In this document: positions 1 through 6,935 of the stretch, one piece after another
How the letters are laid out: every line of letters starts with the position of its first letter
How positions within the stretch are numbered: the stretch's first letter is position 1
Source: a bacterium
Lineage (GTDB): Bacteria; Desulfobacterota; Binatia; UBA12015
DNA: 7,318 bases
NCBI GenBank assembly: GCA_018970825.1
Contig: JAGWVP010000152.1
Span: forward strand, 1 to 7,318
Direction of reading: 5' to 3'
Program-made: the position numbers and the translations under genes
Notes under the pieces: generated by a model
Database searches by the model: none
Told to the model about the DNA's origin: nothing
Seen by the model: only the letters and a program-made list of their open reading frames with translations

Positions 1-1508
1 GAAACAACCTGGACCTCGAGATCGCCCAGCTCGACCCGCGGATCGCCTCGGTGCTCGTGAACGAGGAGCGTGCGAAGTTCGACGACCTGATCTTCGCCCG
101 CGCCAAGTACGGCAAGAAGTACACGCCGAGGCTCTCCGGGGACCTCGTCACGTTCAAGACGAAGCCGGGCTCGATCCTCGAGGGACAGGAGGCTCGCCTG
201 ATCGAATTGCCCGAGAAGGTGAACACCCTCGAACTCGACGCCGGCATCACGGTGCCGCTGCGCACCGGCGGACGATTCGCGGTGAGCGCGCCCTTCTCGC
301 AGAAGAACGCGCTCACCGACATCCCGTCGGACCAGTGGCTGTCGGCTCTCCGGTTCTCGGTCAGCCAGCCGCTCCTGCGCGACGCGGGCGTGGCCACGAA
401 CGTCGCGAGCATCCGGATCGCGGAGTACGACCGGCGCGCGACCGACGTGAAGACACGGCTGCAGGCGATTCGCGTGCTGGCGACGATCGACAAGTCCTAC
501 TGGTCGGTCTTCGGCGCCTGGGCCGAACTCGACGTGCGGCGCCAGCAGTACGAGAATGCGCGGAACAACCTGAACCTCGTGCGCCAGCGCGTCGGCGAGG
601 GGATCTCGCCGGCGGTCGAGGTGAACCGGGCCGAGGTCGGCGTCGCGGAACGCCTCGAGTCTCTCGTCCAGGCCGAGACCGCCCTCAAGTTGCGGGAACG
701 CCAACTGAAACTCTACCTGAACTCGCCGGATCTCGAGCTCGGCGCGGCGGTGCTGCTGGTCCCGGAGACCAGGCCCCAGCTCGTGAGATACGACTTCGAC
801 CGAGAAGCGCTCGTCCGCCAGGCCCTCGAGGGACGGCTCGAACTCCTCGAACTCGAGTTGAAGCTCGCCTCCGACCTGGTCAAGATCGACTACCTCGAGA
901 ACCAGACGCTGCCGATCTTCACGCTCGAGTACAGTTACGCCCCGCTCGGGCAGTCGGGCGACGGCTTCGGATCGTCGTGGAACGACACGTTCGGCGGTCC
1001 CTACGACGAGTGGTTCGTGGGTGGACGCTTCGAGATCCCGCTCACGAACCTCGCCCGGCGCTCGAAGCTCGAGCGCGCGATCCTCGAGCGCGAGCAGCGG
1101 CTCGCGAGCCGGAAGCTGCGCGAGGTCACGGTCCGCCGCGAGATCTTCGACGCGCTCGACCAGCTCCAGCAGAACTGGCAGCGGATCCTCGCCGCGCGCC
1201 AGAACGTGCTCGTGGCCGGCATCAACTACGAGGCCGAACTCGTCCAGTTCCGCGAGGGACTGCGCACGATGACCGAGGTCCTCGAGGCGCTGACGCGTCT
1301 CGGCGAGGCGCAGGTGCGCGAGATCAAGGCGATCGTCGACTACCAGGTCGCCCAGATCGACCTGGCCTTCGCGACCGGGACCCTGCTCGGGTACACCCGG
1401 GTCTACCTGCCGGGGGGACCGTCGCTGCCCGTCGATACGGGCGCTCTCCCCCCGGGGTCGTCACCGAGAGGCCCGGACGACACCGTGCCCGGCAGCACCG
1501 CGCGCTGA
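1..1508 (+). CDS. TolC-family outer membrane efflux channel (5' truncated)
   Basis: This is an outer membrane factor that would form the trimeric exit channel of a tripartite efflux pump or type I secretion system. The reading frame is open from base 3, where it already encodes protein (it reads NNLDLEIAQLDPRIASVLV), so the GTG at 51 is internal and the true start and signal peptide lie before the window. About 501 residues are visible. Counting from base 51, two OEP-type repeats are seen. The first has a beta strand near residues 95-108 and long helices at about 115-225 (with VGEGISPAVEVNRAEVGVAE). The second has a strand near 322-330 and helices from about 335 to 430, ending in the typical FREGLRTMTEVLEAL and an Ala/Leu-rich last helix. 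The C-terminal 35 residues are Pro/Gly-rich and probably disordered. Pump partners (membrane fusion protein, inner membrane pump) are expected upstream but are not in view. The family call is firm; the substrate is unknown. Confidence 0.93.
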   Translation, partial: NNLDLEIAQLDPRIASVLVNEERAKFDDLIFARAKYGKKYTPRLSGDLVTFKTKPGSILEGQEARLIELPEKVNTLELDAGITVPLRTGGRFAVSAPFSQKNALTDIPSDQWLSALRFSVSQPLLRDAGVATNVASIRIAEYDRRATDVKTRLQAIRVLATIDKSYWSVFGAWAELDVRRQQYENARNNLNLVRQRVGEGISPAVEVNRAEVGVAERLESLVQAETALKLRERQLKLYLNSPDLELGAAVLLVPETRPQLVRYDFDREALVRQALEGRLELLELELKLASDLVKIDYLENQTLPIFTLEYSYAPLGQSGDGFGSSWNDTFGGPYDEWFVGGRFEIPLTNLARRSKLERAILEREQRLASRKLREVTVRREIFDALDQLQQNWQRILAARQNVLVAGINYEAELVQFREGLRTMTEVLEALTRLGEAQVREIKAIVDYQVAQIDLAFATGTLLGYTRVYLPGGPSLPVDTGALPPGSSPRGPDDTVPGSTAR

Positions 1509-1528
1509 CTCGGACGGCCCCTCCGGAG
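1509..1528 (+). terminator. Weak hairpin after the efflux gene stop codon
   Basis: Directly after the TGA of the efflux gene, CTCGGA can pair with TCCGGAG, giving a 6-bp stem with one bulged base and a 7-base loop. There is no T-tract, so this is not a classical intrinsic terminator. A longer-range GCGCC/GGCGC pair (1531-1535 with 1553-1557) lies in the same 54-base convergent gap and reads equally on both strands. The position between two convergent stop codons is the main reason to list it. Confidence 0.22.
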
Positions 1529-1562
1529 CAGCGCCTGTGTCCCCTTCCCGGTGGCGCGAGTG

Positions 1563-2504
1563 TCAGGCGCCGGCCATCTCGTCCGCCCACGCGGAGACGA
1601 GCGGCCCCACGAGGGAGCGTCCGGTCGTCACGTCGAAGCGCGTGAAGACCCAGGCGCCGGCGATCTGCATCGGCACGATGCCGTCGGCCTCCCAGCCGGC
1701 AGCGATCTCAGGGTCCTGGAGGATCCAGTCCGACGAATCCGAGAGCCGCCACGAACCGGTCCGCGCCGCGGGCATCGCCGGGTCGAGGATCTCGGCGTCG
1801 CGCACGTCCGGGCCGTCGGTCGAGTTCGGGTCGAGCAGCACGTAGTGCGAGGCGACCGTGTCGTCCCAGGTGCCGATCTTCAGCATCAGGAGGAAGTTCG
1901 AACGCGCGGAGAGGGCGAGACTCCGGTAGGCGCGCACGAGCGGCGAGCCGTCGCAGAAGCGCGCGGGCCACGAGTCGACGCCCGGGAGCCATTCCTCCTT
2001 CACGCCCATCTGGACCGCTCCGAAGGTCACGTCCGAGACCAGGTCGGCGACGAGGGTCGTCATCGAGACGCCCGACTTCGTGTAGTACCAGCCGTTCTGC
2101 GCCGCTCGGTTCAGCGTGCGCGGGTTCCAAGTCGATGCTCGCTCGGGCGCCAGCAGGCGCAGGACCATCGCCATGCAGGTGAGCAGGCAGCCCTCGTTGG
2201 CGATCGTGTTCCCGTCGGGAAACTCGCGGAGCAGCGAGTTCGCCTCGGCCTTCGAGACGCGGTTCAGCGTCGTCGCGGCCCTCACGACGAGCTTGCGGTC
2301 CCACATCAGGTCGCGGCCCCAAGCGGGGTCGTCCTGCCGGAACGGCATCCTCGACGCGACGAGGTCGAACGGCGTGCCGGCGCTCGCGGTCGCGGCACGA
2401 GCCGTCCGAGGCAGCGAGCCTCCGGCGCCGAGCGCGGCGCCGGCACCGAGGGCGATCCTCATGAAGGCGCGTCGGCTGGTCCCGGGGGCTTCATCGTTCT
2501 TCAT
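1563..2504 (-). CDS. Tat-exported C39-like (papain-fold) peptidase-domain protein
   Basis: The 313-residue product has a twin-arginine signal peptide: S10-R11-R12-A13-F14-M15, an Ala/Gly/Leu-rich hydrophobic stretch to about residue 30, and likely cleavage after A37 (A-R-A). The ATG at 2504 is chosen because the next Met (M15) would remove the twin arginines. The mature part resembles the C39-like fold (Peptidase_C39_2 type): RQDDPAWG at 56-63 with a candidate oxyanion Gln57, then NEGCLLTCMAMVLRLL at 103-118 with candidate nucleophile Cys106. A second Cys (C110) follows, then SHYVLLDP at 219-226 with candidate His220, and ILDPAMP at 239-245, where Asp241 could be the third catalytic residue. 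It would be exported folded to the periplasm. The substrate is unknown; it could be a protease or a catalytically modified relative. The gap between Gln57 and Cys106 is longer than I expect for this family. It is convergent with the efflux gene and downstream of the propeller-cytochrome gene. No Shine-Dalgarno is visible. Confidence 0.8.
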   Translation of the reverse strand: MKNDEAPGTSRRAFMRIALGAGAALGAGGSLPRTARAATASAGTPFDLVASRMPFRQDDPAWGRDLMWDRKLVVRAATTLNRVSKAEANSLLREFPDGNTIANEGCLLTCMAMVLRLLAPERASTWNPRTLNRAAQNGWYYTKSGVSMTTLVADLVSDVTFGAVQMGVKEEWLPGVDSWPARFCDGSPLVRAYRSLALSARSNFLLMLKIGTWDDTVASHYVLLDPNSTDGPDVRDAEILDPAMPAARTGSWRLSDSSDWILQDPEIAAGWEADGIVPMQIAGAWVFTRFDVTTGRSLVGPLVSAWADEMAGA

Positions 2505-2510
2505 GGGAGG

Positions 2511-2540
2511 AGACTAGGGCCGGACCATCGGCACTGGCAA
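2511..2540 (-). promoter_or_regulatory. Candidate leaderless promoter of the C39-like gene
   Basis: On the minus strand TTGCCA (2540-2535) is followed by 18 bases and TAGTCT (2516-2511), then six bases before the ATG at 2504. TAGTCT fits the TANNNT -10 pattern, and initiation about seven bases downstream would fall on the ATG itself. The six bases before the ATG are CCTCCC, the opposite of a Shine-Dalgarno, which agrees with a leaderless transcript. This is a pattern match only. Confidence 0.4.
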
Positions 2541-2543
2541 TCC

Positions 2544-2574
2544 GGGAATTCCCCGACCCGGCTTGGCCCGTCGG
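2544..2574 (-). other. Hairpin and palindrome in the 100-base gap after the propeller-cytochrome gene
   Basis: The gap 2505-2604 holds a perfect 10-bp palindrome GGGAATTCCC (2544-2553). Beside it is an imperfect hairpin (2553-2574), in which CCGAC pairs with GTCGG and an inner GGC pairs with GCC around a CAA loop. They lie about 30 bases past the stop of the propeller-cytochrome gene and just upstream of the candidate promoter of the C39-like gene. The hairpin could aid termination and the palindrome could be an operator. No T-tract follows, so neither role is shown. Confidence 0.25.
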
Positions 2575-2604
2575 CGCCCGGCCCGCGGGTTCGGCGGGGG
2601 GTCC

Positions 2605-5600
2605 TCAGTTCGCGGAGCCGGACCAGGCGCGGCTTCCGGCCACGATCTCGATGCCGAGCGGCGGATCCGGACGCGCGGCGAGGTCGATGCCCCGAACCAC
2701 GCCCCGGACCCGGTGTCCCGAGGGCCCGATCGAACGAATCCGGAGCCCGCTCGATCTCGGCGAGTCGCCGCAGGTGACCGCGGGGGCCGCCGCATCCCGA
2801 CGGCAGGCTCCGGCAGGGAACGACCGTCGTGCGAGCAGGCTGCCGTCGGCCGAGCGAATCGCGACCGTGACGCCGCGGTTGCGAACGTCGGCGAGGAGTT
2901 CCGAACCGGCGCCGGCCGGAGCGTCCATCCTTCCGGCGAACGAGATCGCGTCCGAGCCCGCGCGCCCATGGAGCGACACGTGCGCCCGGGCCCTCGCCAG
3001 GGACTCGGCCGGGCCCGGCACGCTCGATCCGTCGGCCGGGTCCGAGCCACGGTCCGCCTCGTCGCGGTCGAGGATCCCGTCGGAGTCGCGGTCGAGCGCG
3101 ATCCGCTCGCCGGTGCCGGTAGGCACGCACGTCACGGTGACGGGCTCGGCACCCTCGGCTGCTCTAAGAACCTCCTCCCAGGACCAGGTCTCGCCCGCGC
3201 GATCGCTCCGCAGCGCCTCGGCGGAGGTGCGCAGGAGGCCGCGCGCCTCGCCGTCGAGACGTGCCGCGATGACCAGGTCGCAGTCGCCCGCCTCGGCCCG
3301 CGAGCGGAGAAGGTCGAGCCGCAGGGAGGAAGCCGACGCCGACGCCGAGCGGAACGTGACCTGCTGCCCGACGATCGGCTTCAGGTCCGTCGGAAACACG
3401 AGGAGGTAGTCTTCGGTCGCAGGCGGAAGCCGACCGGAGCTGCCGTCGTTCAGGATGCCGTAGCCGCGCACCTGGTCCCCGATCGGCTCGCGGTCGCCGA
3501 AAGGCACGCCGGGCGGAACCCAGAAGAGCCCGACCTTCTCGTAGAGTCCTCGCAGCGAGGGCACCTTCATGAACTCTCGGGGCCCGGGGTTCGGGTTGAG
3601 CGCCGAGTGGCCGTCGCTCCCGAAGAAGCCCGCCGACACGCTCACCACGTGGCAGACGCCGCAGGGCTGGCGCTGCGAGAACTCCTCGAACGCGGCCTCC
3701 TGAGCGGGTGTCAGCGCGTCGTCGAGTCGCCGAACCGGATTCGGCGGCGGCACGAGCGAGAGCGCGAACGAGGCGAACTCGTCCATCTCCTTGGCACCCA
3801 CGGGCGTCGCCCGACCGAGAAGGCCGTCGAAGGCCTCCGCGAACTGAAGGAAGGACGCCCTCTCGTCGCTCGAGTCGCCGGGCGAGAGCACGCCGGTCGT
3901 GCGGTCGCCACGCCAGTGCATCGGGCCCCCGTGCGCGATGCCGCGCAGGGTCTGCGTCGTCATGGGGCCCTTCATCGGGTGGAAGCGGCGATCGGGGATC
4001 CAGCCGCCCGCGCTCGGCAGCGGCGCGATCGGATTCGGGTTGCCGACGACCGACAGGTCGGGGTCGCCCAGGTCCCACGCGAGCGCGTCGAGGTGGCCGA
4101 ACACGTGGCAGCTCGCGCACGCGTTCTCGCCGTTGCTCGAAGAGAAACGGGCGTCGTAGAGGTAGCGTCGGCCTTCCCGGACCTCGGCCGGCTCGGGGTC
4201 GAACATCCGCAGGTGCTGGATCTCGCTTCGCGCCGCGACGTCGACGACCGAGATGCCGTCGTCGAAGCGGGTCGCGACGTAGACGCGTCCGCGGGCGTTG
4301 TCGACGACGAGCCCCGTCGGGCCGCCGCCCGAGAGGCTCACGTGGTCGGCCGTGTCGGGCACGATCGCACCCGCCTCGAGCTCCGCCGCGTCGAGGACCG
4401 CGAGGACGTCCGACCCCATCGCGGCGACGAAGACGTGGGCCCCGGTCGCGTCGGTCGCGATCGCAACCGGCAGCGCGAGGCTCCGCTCCGCGACGCCCGG
4501 GGGGCTCGGGACGACGTCGTAGTCCACGTGCGGGTTCAGCCGCACCGGCGTTGCACCACCGGGCCGGAGTACCGTGACGCGACTCTCGTGGAGGTGCCCT
4601 CGGACCGAGTGCCCCGCGACCAGCCCCTCCCCGGCGAAGCGCGTGCGATTGTTCGCCTCGGTGTTCGCGGCGTAGACCGCGCCGGTCGCCGGGTTGACCG
4701 CGAGGCCGTAGATCACCGTGCCGACGTCCGACCAGGCCTCGACCTGCCGCGGCGGGTCGGTGGTCGCGTCGATCCGGAAGACGTCGAGATCCGGGAGCGA
4801 GAAGCCCATGGCGGCTCGCCAGTCGCGACCGAGCTCGTCGCGCCACGCCCCGGTGGCCGGGTCGAAGCCGACGATCAGGCCCGACTCGGGCTGCGGAATG
4901 CCCTCGACGTTCGCGTTCGGCGCGGGAAGCCCGCCCGGCATCGAGAGCCCTTCCACGGTGCACGGTCCGACCGAAGGCCCGCCGTCGCACACGGCCTCCT
5001 GCGCAACCGTCGCCGTGCGGTTCCCCGAGAGGAAGACGGCAGCCCACACCTCGGAGCCGTCCGCGCTGGTCGCGAGCGCACGCGGGGTGTCGCCGAACAA
5101 GGAGAGGATCGAGGAAGGCGCATCGCTCGCAGGCTCGCCGGAGGACGCCACGTCGAAGACCCAGACGTCGGCGCGCCCCACGCCAGGGGTCGAGAGTTGC
5201 GGGTCGACCGGCGAGGCCTGCCCGCGGTGGGCGGTCGTCACGAAGGCACGGGAGCGCCCGGGGCCCGCGAACACGACGTCGCGCGGCTCGTCGCCGACCG
5301 GAAGCGTGGCCACGACCCGCGGGGGCGTCGTCCGCAGGTCGACGATGCTCACGCTGTCGGAGAGGTGGTTCACGACCCAGGCGACGTCCCCGTGAACGGC
5401 GACGGCCACGGGCTCGAGGCCGACCTTCACCGAAGAGTCCGGCACGAGCCCTGCGTCGCTCGCGGAGAACGTCTCGAGCCGTCCGTCCGGGGTGTTCACC
5501 GCGCAAAGCCTCGCTCCGTCGCTCGAGAGCGCGAGCGGTCGCACCGGGCCGCTCTCGAAGTTCACGAACGAGGAAGCGCCCGCCCGCGAGGGATCGGCGA

Positions 5601-5727
5601 GAATCGCAGCGAACCCGAGCGCACGAAGGACGCCGACCATCCGGGTCCGCCCCGACCGGGAGACGAGCGAGCCCTCGGACCTCACGGGCGAGAGGCTACG
5701 ACGCCGCGCCCATCGAAGTCCATGCAC
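2605..5727 (-). CDS. Exported YVTN beta-propeller / di-heme cytochrome c peroxidase-like protein
   Basis: This is a 1040-residue modular redox protein, probably periplasmic or surface-exposed. Counting from the GTG at 5727: the hydrophobic signal segment is at about 31-44, with likely cleavage near A49-A51. Seven YVTN-like blades lie in about 60-510 (examples: VAWVVNHLSDSVSIVDL at 115-131, HVFVAAMGSDVLAVLD at 431-446, RVYVATRFDDGISVVDV at 481-497). Heme motif 1 is C537-A-S-C540-H541, followed by HPMKGPMTTQTLRG (583-596) and MHWRGDR (603-609), typical of CcpA/MauG-like domains. Heme motif 2 is C689-G-V-C692-H693, followed by MKVPSLRG (720-727). Then come LKPIVGQQVTF (782-792), an Asp-rich calcium-type motif DRDSDGILDRDE (879-890) and a beta-rich tail to the end. 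MauG-like proteins oxidise proteins or small molecules, or reduce peroxide; the substrate here is unknown. The start is uncertain: GTG 5727 has GGAGAGAG upstream; GTG 5685 and ATG 5640 are alternatives that give a shorter n-region. It lies 18 bases after the membrane protein gene, suggesting an operon. Confidence 0.9.
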   Translation of the reverse strand: MHGLRWARRRSLSPVRSEGSLVSRSGRTRMVGVLRALGFAAILADPSRAGASSFVNFESGPVRPLALSSDGARLCAVNTPDGRLETFSASDAGLVPDSSVKVGLEPVAVAVHGDVAWVVNHLSDSVSIVDLRTTPPRVVATLPVGDEPRDVVFAGPGRSRAFVTTAHRGQASPVDPQLSTPGVGRADVWVFDVASSGEPASDAPSSILSLFGDTPRALATSADGSEVWAAVFLSGNRTATVAQEAVCDGGPSVGPCTVEGLSMPGGLPAPNANVEGIPQPESGLIVGFDPATGAWRDELGRDWRAAMGFSLPDLDVFRIDATTDPPRQVEAWSDVGTVIYGLAVNPATGAVYAANTEANNRTRFAGEGLVAGHSVRGHLHESRVTVLRPGGATPVRLNPHVDYDVVPSPPGVAERSLALPVAIATDATGAHVFVAAMGSDVLAVLDAAELEAGAIVPDTADHVSLSGGGPTGLVVDNARGRVYVATRFDDGISVVDVAARSEIQHLRMFDPEPAEVREGRRYLYDARFSSSNGENACASCHVFGHLDALAWDLGDPDLSVVGNPNPIAPLPSAGGWIPDRRFHPMKGPMTTQTLRGIAHGGPMHWRGDRTTGVLSPGDSSDERASFLQFAEAFDGLLGRATPVGAKEMDEFASFALSLVPPPNPVRRLDDALTPAQEAAFEEFSQRQPCGVCHVVSVSAGFFGSDGHSALNPNPGPREFMKVPSLRGLYEKVGLFWVPPGVPFGDREPIGDQVRGYGILNDGSSGRLPPATEDYLLVFPTDLKPIVGQQVTFRSASASASSLRLDLLRSRAEAGDCDLVIAARLDGEARGLLRTSAEALRSDRAGETWSWEEVLRAAEGAEPVTVTCVPTGTGERIALDRDSDGILDRDEADRGSDPADGSSVPGPAESLARARAHVSLHGRAGSDAISFAGRMDAPAGAGSELLADVRNRGVTVAIRSADGSLLARRSFPAGACRRDAAAPAVTCGDSPRSSGLRIRSIGPSGHRVRGVVRGIDLAARPDPPLGIEIVAGSRAWSGSAN

Positions 5728-5733
5728 GACCTG

Positions 5734-5741
5734 CTCTCTCC
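5734..5741 (-). promoter_or_regulatory. Ribosome binding site supporting the GTG start at 5727
   Basis: On the minus strand GGAGAGAG lies six bases before the GTG at 5727, within the short gap after the membrane protein stop (5748-5746). Neither alternative start (GTG 5685, ATG 5640) has a comparable purine box. This favours 5727 and implies translation closely linked to the upstream gene. Against it, the resulting signal peptide would have an unusually long Arg-rich n-region of about 30 residues. Confidence 0.45.
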
Positions 5742-5745
5742 GGGG

Positions 5746-6819
5746 TCAGAGGCCGCTGCGCTCCAGCATTCGCTGGAGGATCCACAACAGGATCGGCATG
5801 ACGAGCGCGGTCAGAAACCCCGTGAGAGTCGAGGTCTCCCACGGCCAGGTCGAGAGTTGCTTCAGGTTCGCCATCTCGACCGAGAGACTGTCGATCTGGT
5901 GCTTGAGCGCCTGCGGATCGTCGGGGCGACCGGCGTCGACCTGCTCGTGCACCCGGGCGTAGACGGTCGCGAGCCGATCCTCGACCTGCGCGATCGCGCG
6001 ATCCCTCGCGTCCACGAGCCGCTCGTGGATGCCCCGCAGGGGAAGCAGGAAACAGGCGATCCCGATCGGGATCAGGGCGACCGTGAGGGCCCCGACCGCC
6101 GGCAGCGCCTGGATCAGATCGCGCCTCATCCCGATCACGTAGGTCGCGAGGAGGATGAAACCCATCCCCGTCAGCGCCGTGAGCCGGGAGAAGGCGTGGA
6201 GGGGCTTCGCCCGCCGGATGTCGATCGGTCCGGCGAGAGCGTGGATGCGGTCGACCATGCCGAGCTGGTGGACGGCCTGCGCGAGACTCACGGCCACGAC
6301 GGCCACGGTCGGAATCGCGACCGGCGCGACCGCCATCCAGAACAGGCGGGCAGAGCCGCCCCACAGTCGGAGCCATCGCTCCGGCGCCACGAGGGCGTTC
6401 ACCACCAGGGCCCCGACGGCGCAGAGGGTGACGAGGTTCGTCGTGCGCGCGGAGAGCGTCGTCAGTTCGTAGCGAAGCCGCTCGAATTCCTCGTCCCCGA
6501 CCGCGAGCATCGGTCGGAAGCGGTCCATGCAGGAAGCCGCGATGCGGTCGAGGTTGAACCGCCCCCAGAGCAACGCGGGGGTGATCACGATCGAGAAGAG
6601 TTTGGGCCACGGCACGCTGCCCACCGGGACGTTCCCCGTCCACCACAAGCCGCCGAGGAGCCATGCACCCTGGGCGATCGCGATCAGCGCACAGTAGCCG
6701 GTGTTCGAGCCCGGGAGACGACCGATCAGGTGAACCAGGCGGTCGAGCCAGCCCGGCGAGTAGGGTACCTCGGCGAGCCGGTGGACGGGCCCCACCTCGT
6801 GTCTTGTTCTCGAAGCCAT
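5746..6819 (-). CDS. Polytopic membrane protein with cytosolic-type coiled coil, unknown family
   Basis: I do not recognise the family of this 357-residue protein. Hydrophobic segments suggest about seven membrane spans, near residues 43-60, 72-90, 130-148, 160-183, 214-231, 238-260 and 332-350. A charged, helix-forming region between the last two (about 262-322, with ERLVDARDRAIAQVEDRL and a QIDSLSVEMANLKQL heptad-like stretch) looks like a coiled coil. A WPW motif (325-327) precedes the last span. The N-terminal 40 residues lack a signal peptide. The ATG at 6819 is chosen because GAGGA lies nine bases upstream. The frame stays open to 7143, but that extension has Arg/Pro/Gly-rich composition, has no ribosome binding site and overlaps the divergent lipoprotein gene. 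The stop is 18 bases before the propeller-cytochrome start, so the two are probably co-transcribed. A sensor, scaffold or channel role is possible; nothing in the sequence decides. Confidence 0.85.
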   Translation of the reverse strand: MASRTRHEVGPVHRLAEVPYSPGWLDRLVHLIGRLPGSNTGYCALIAIAQGAWLLGGLWWTGNVPVGSVPWPKLFSIVITPALLWGRFNLDRIAASCMDRFRPMLAVGDEEFERLRYELTTLSARTTNLVTLCAVGALVVNALVAPERWLRLWGGSARLFWMAVAPVAIPTVAVVAVSLAQAVHQLGMVDRIHALAGPIDIRRAKPLHAFSRLTALTGMGFILLATYVIGMRRDLIQALPAVGALTVALIPIGIACFLLPLRGIHERLVDARDRAIAQVEDRLATVYARVHEQVDAGRPDDPQALKHQIDSLSVEMANLKQLSTWPWETSTLTGFLTALVMPILLWILQRMLERSGL

Positions 6820-6828
6820 GGGAGATCG

Positions 6829-6833
6829 TCCTC
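6829..6833 (-). promoter_or_regulatory. Ribosome binding site fixing the membrane protein start
   Basis: GAGGA on the minus strand stands nine bases before the ATG at 6819. Other in-frame starts further upstream, such as the Met 14 codons earlier, lack such a box. It therefore decides the start of the membrane protein and excludes the long open extension toward 7143. Confidence 0.6.
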
Positions 6834-6935
6834 GTAGTGCATGCCCGACGACGGTGTCCATGCACCGCGGGTGCGCGACGCCTGGCCCCCCGGGGCCGAA
6901 GCCTGCAGGGGTGCCGTCCGGAAAAGGCTTGACCG

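Noticed and set aside
1001..1225. Small minus-strand open frames inside the efflux gene (also 497-688)
   Set aside because: Shadows of a clear TolC-family gene; no ribosome site or domain supports them.
1551..2777. A 408-codon plus-strand open frame over the C39-like gene
   Set aside because: Arg-rich composition without domains, opposite to a gene with a clear Tat signal and a C39-like motif set.
3336..3356. Short GCCGAC tandem repeat
   Set aside because: It encodes a Ser-Ala repeat (SASASAS, residues 794-800) in the propeller-cytochrome protein; too short and in frame, so a simple low-complexity coding stretch.
5188..5860. A 13-base direct repeat, GGTCGAGAGTTGC, at 5188-5200 and 5848-5860
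   Set aside because: Both copies lie in coding sequence and encode Gln-Leu-Ser-Thr on the minus strand with the same favoured codons; most likely coincidence, with no other sign of a mobile or recombination site.
2563..6837. A 1424-codon open frame on the plus strand across two genes
   Set aside because: It is antisense to the propeller-cytochrome and membrane protein genes, is dominated by Arg, Gly, His, Val and Pro, has no recognisable domain, and spans an intergenic gap. It is a GC-bias shadow of genuine genes with clear domains.
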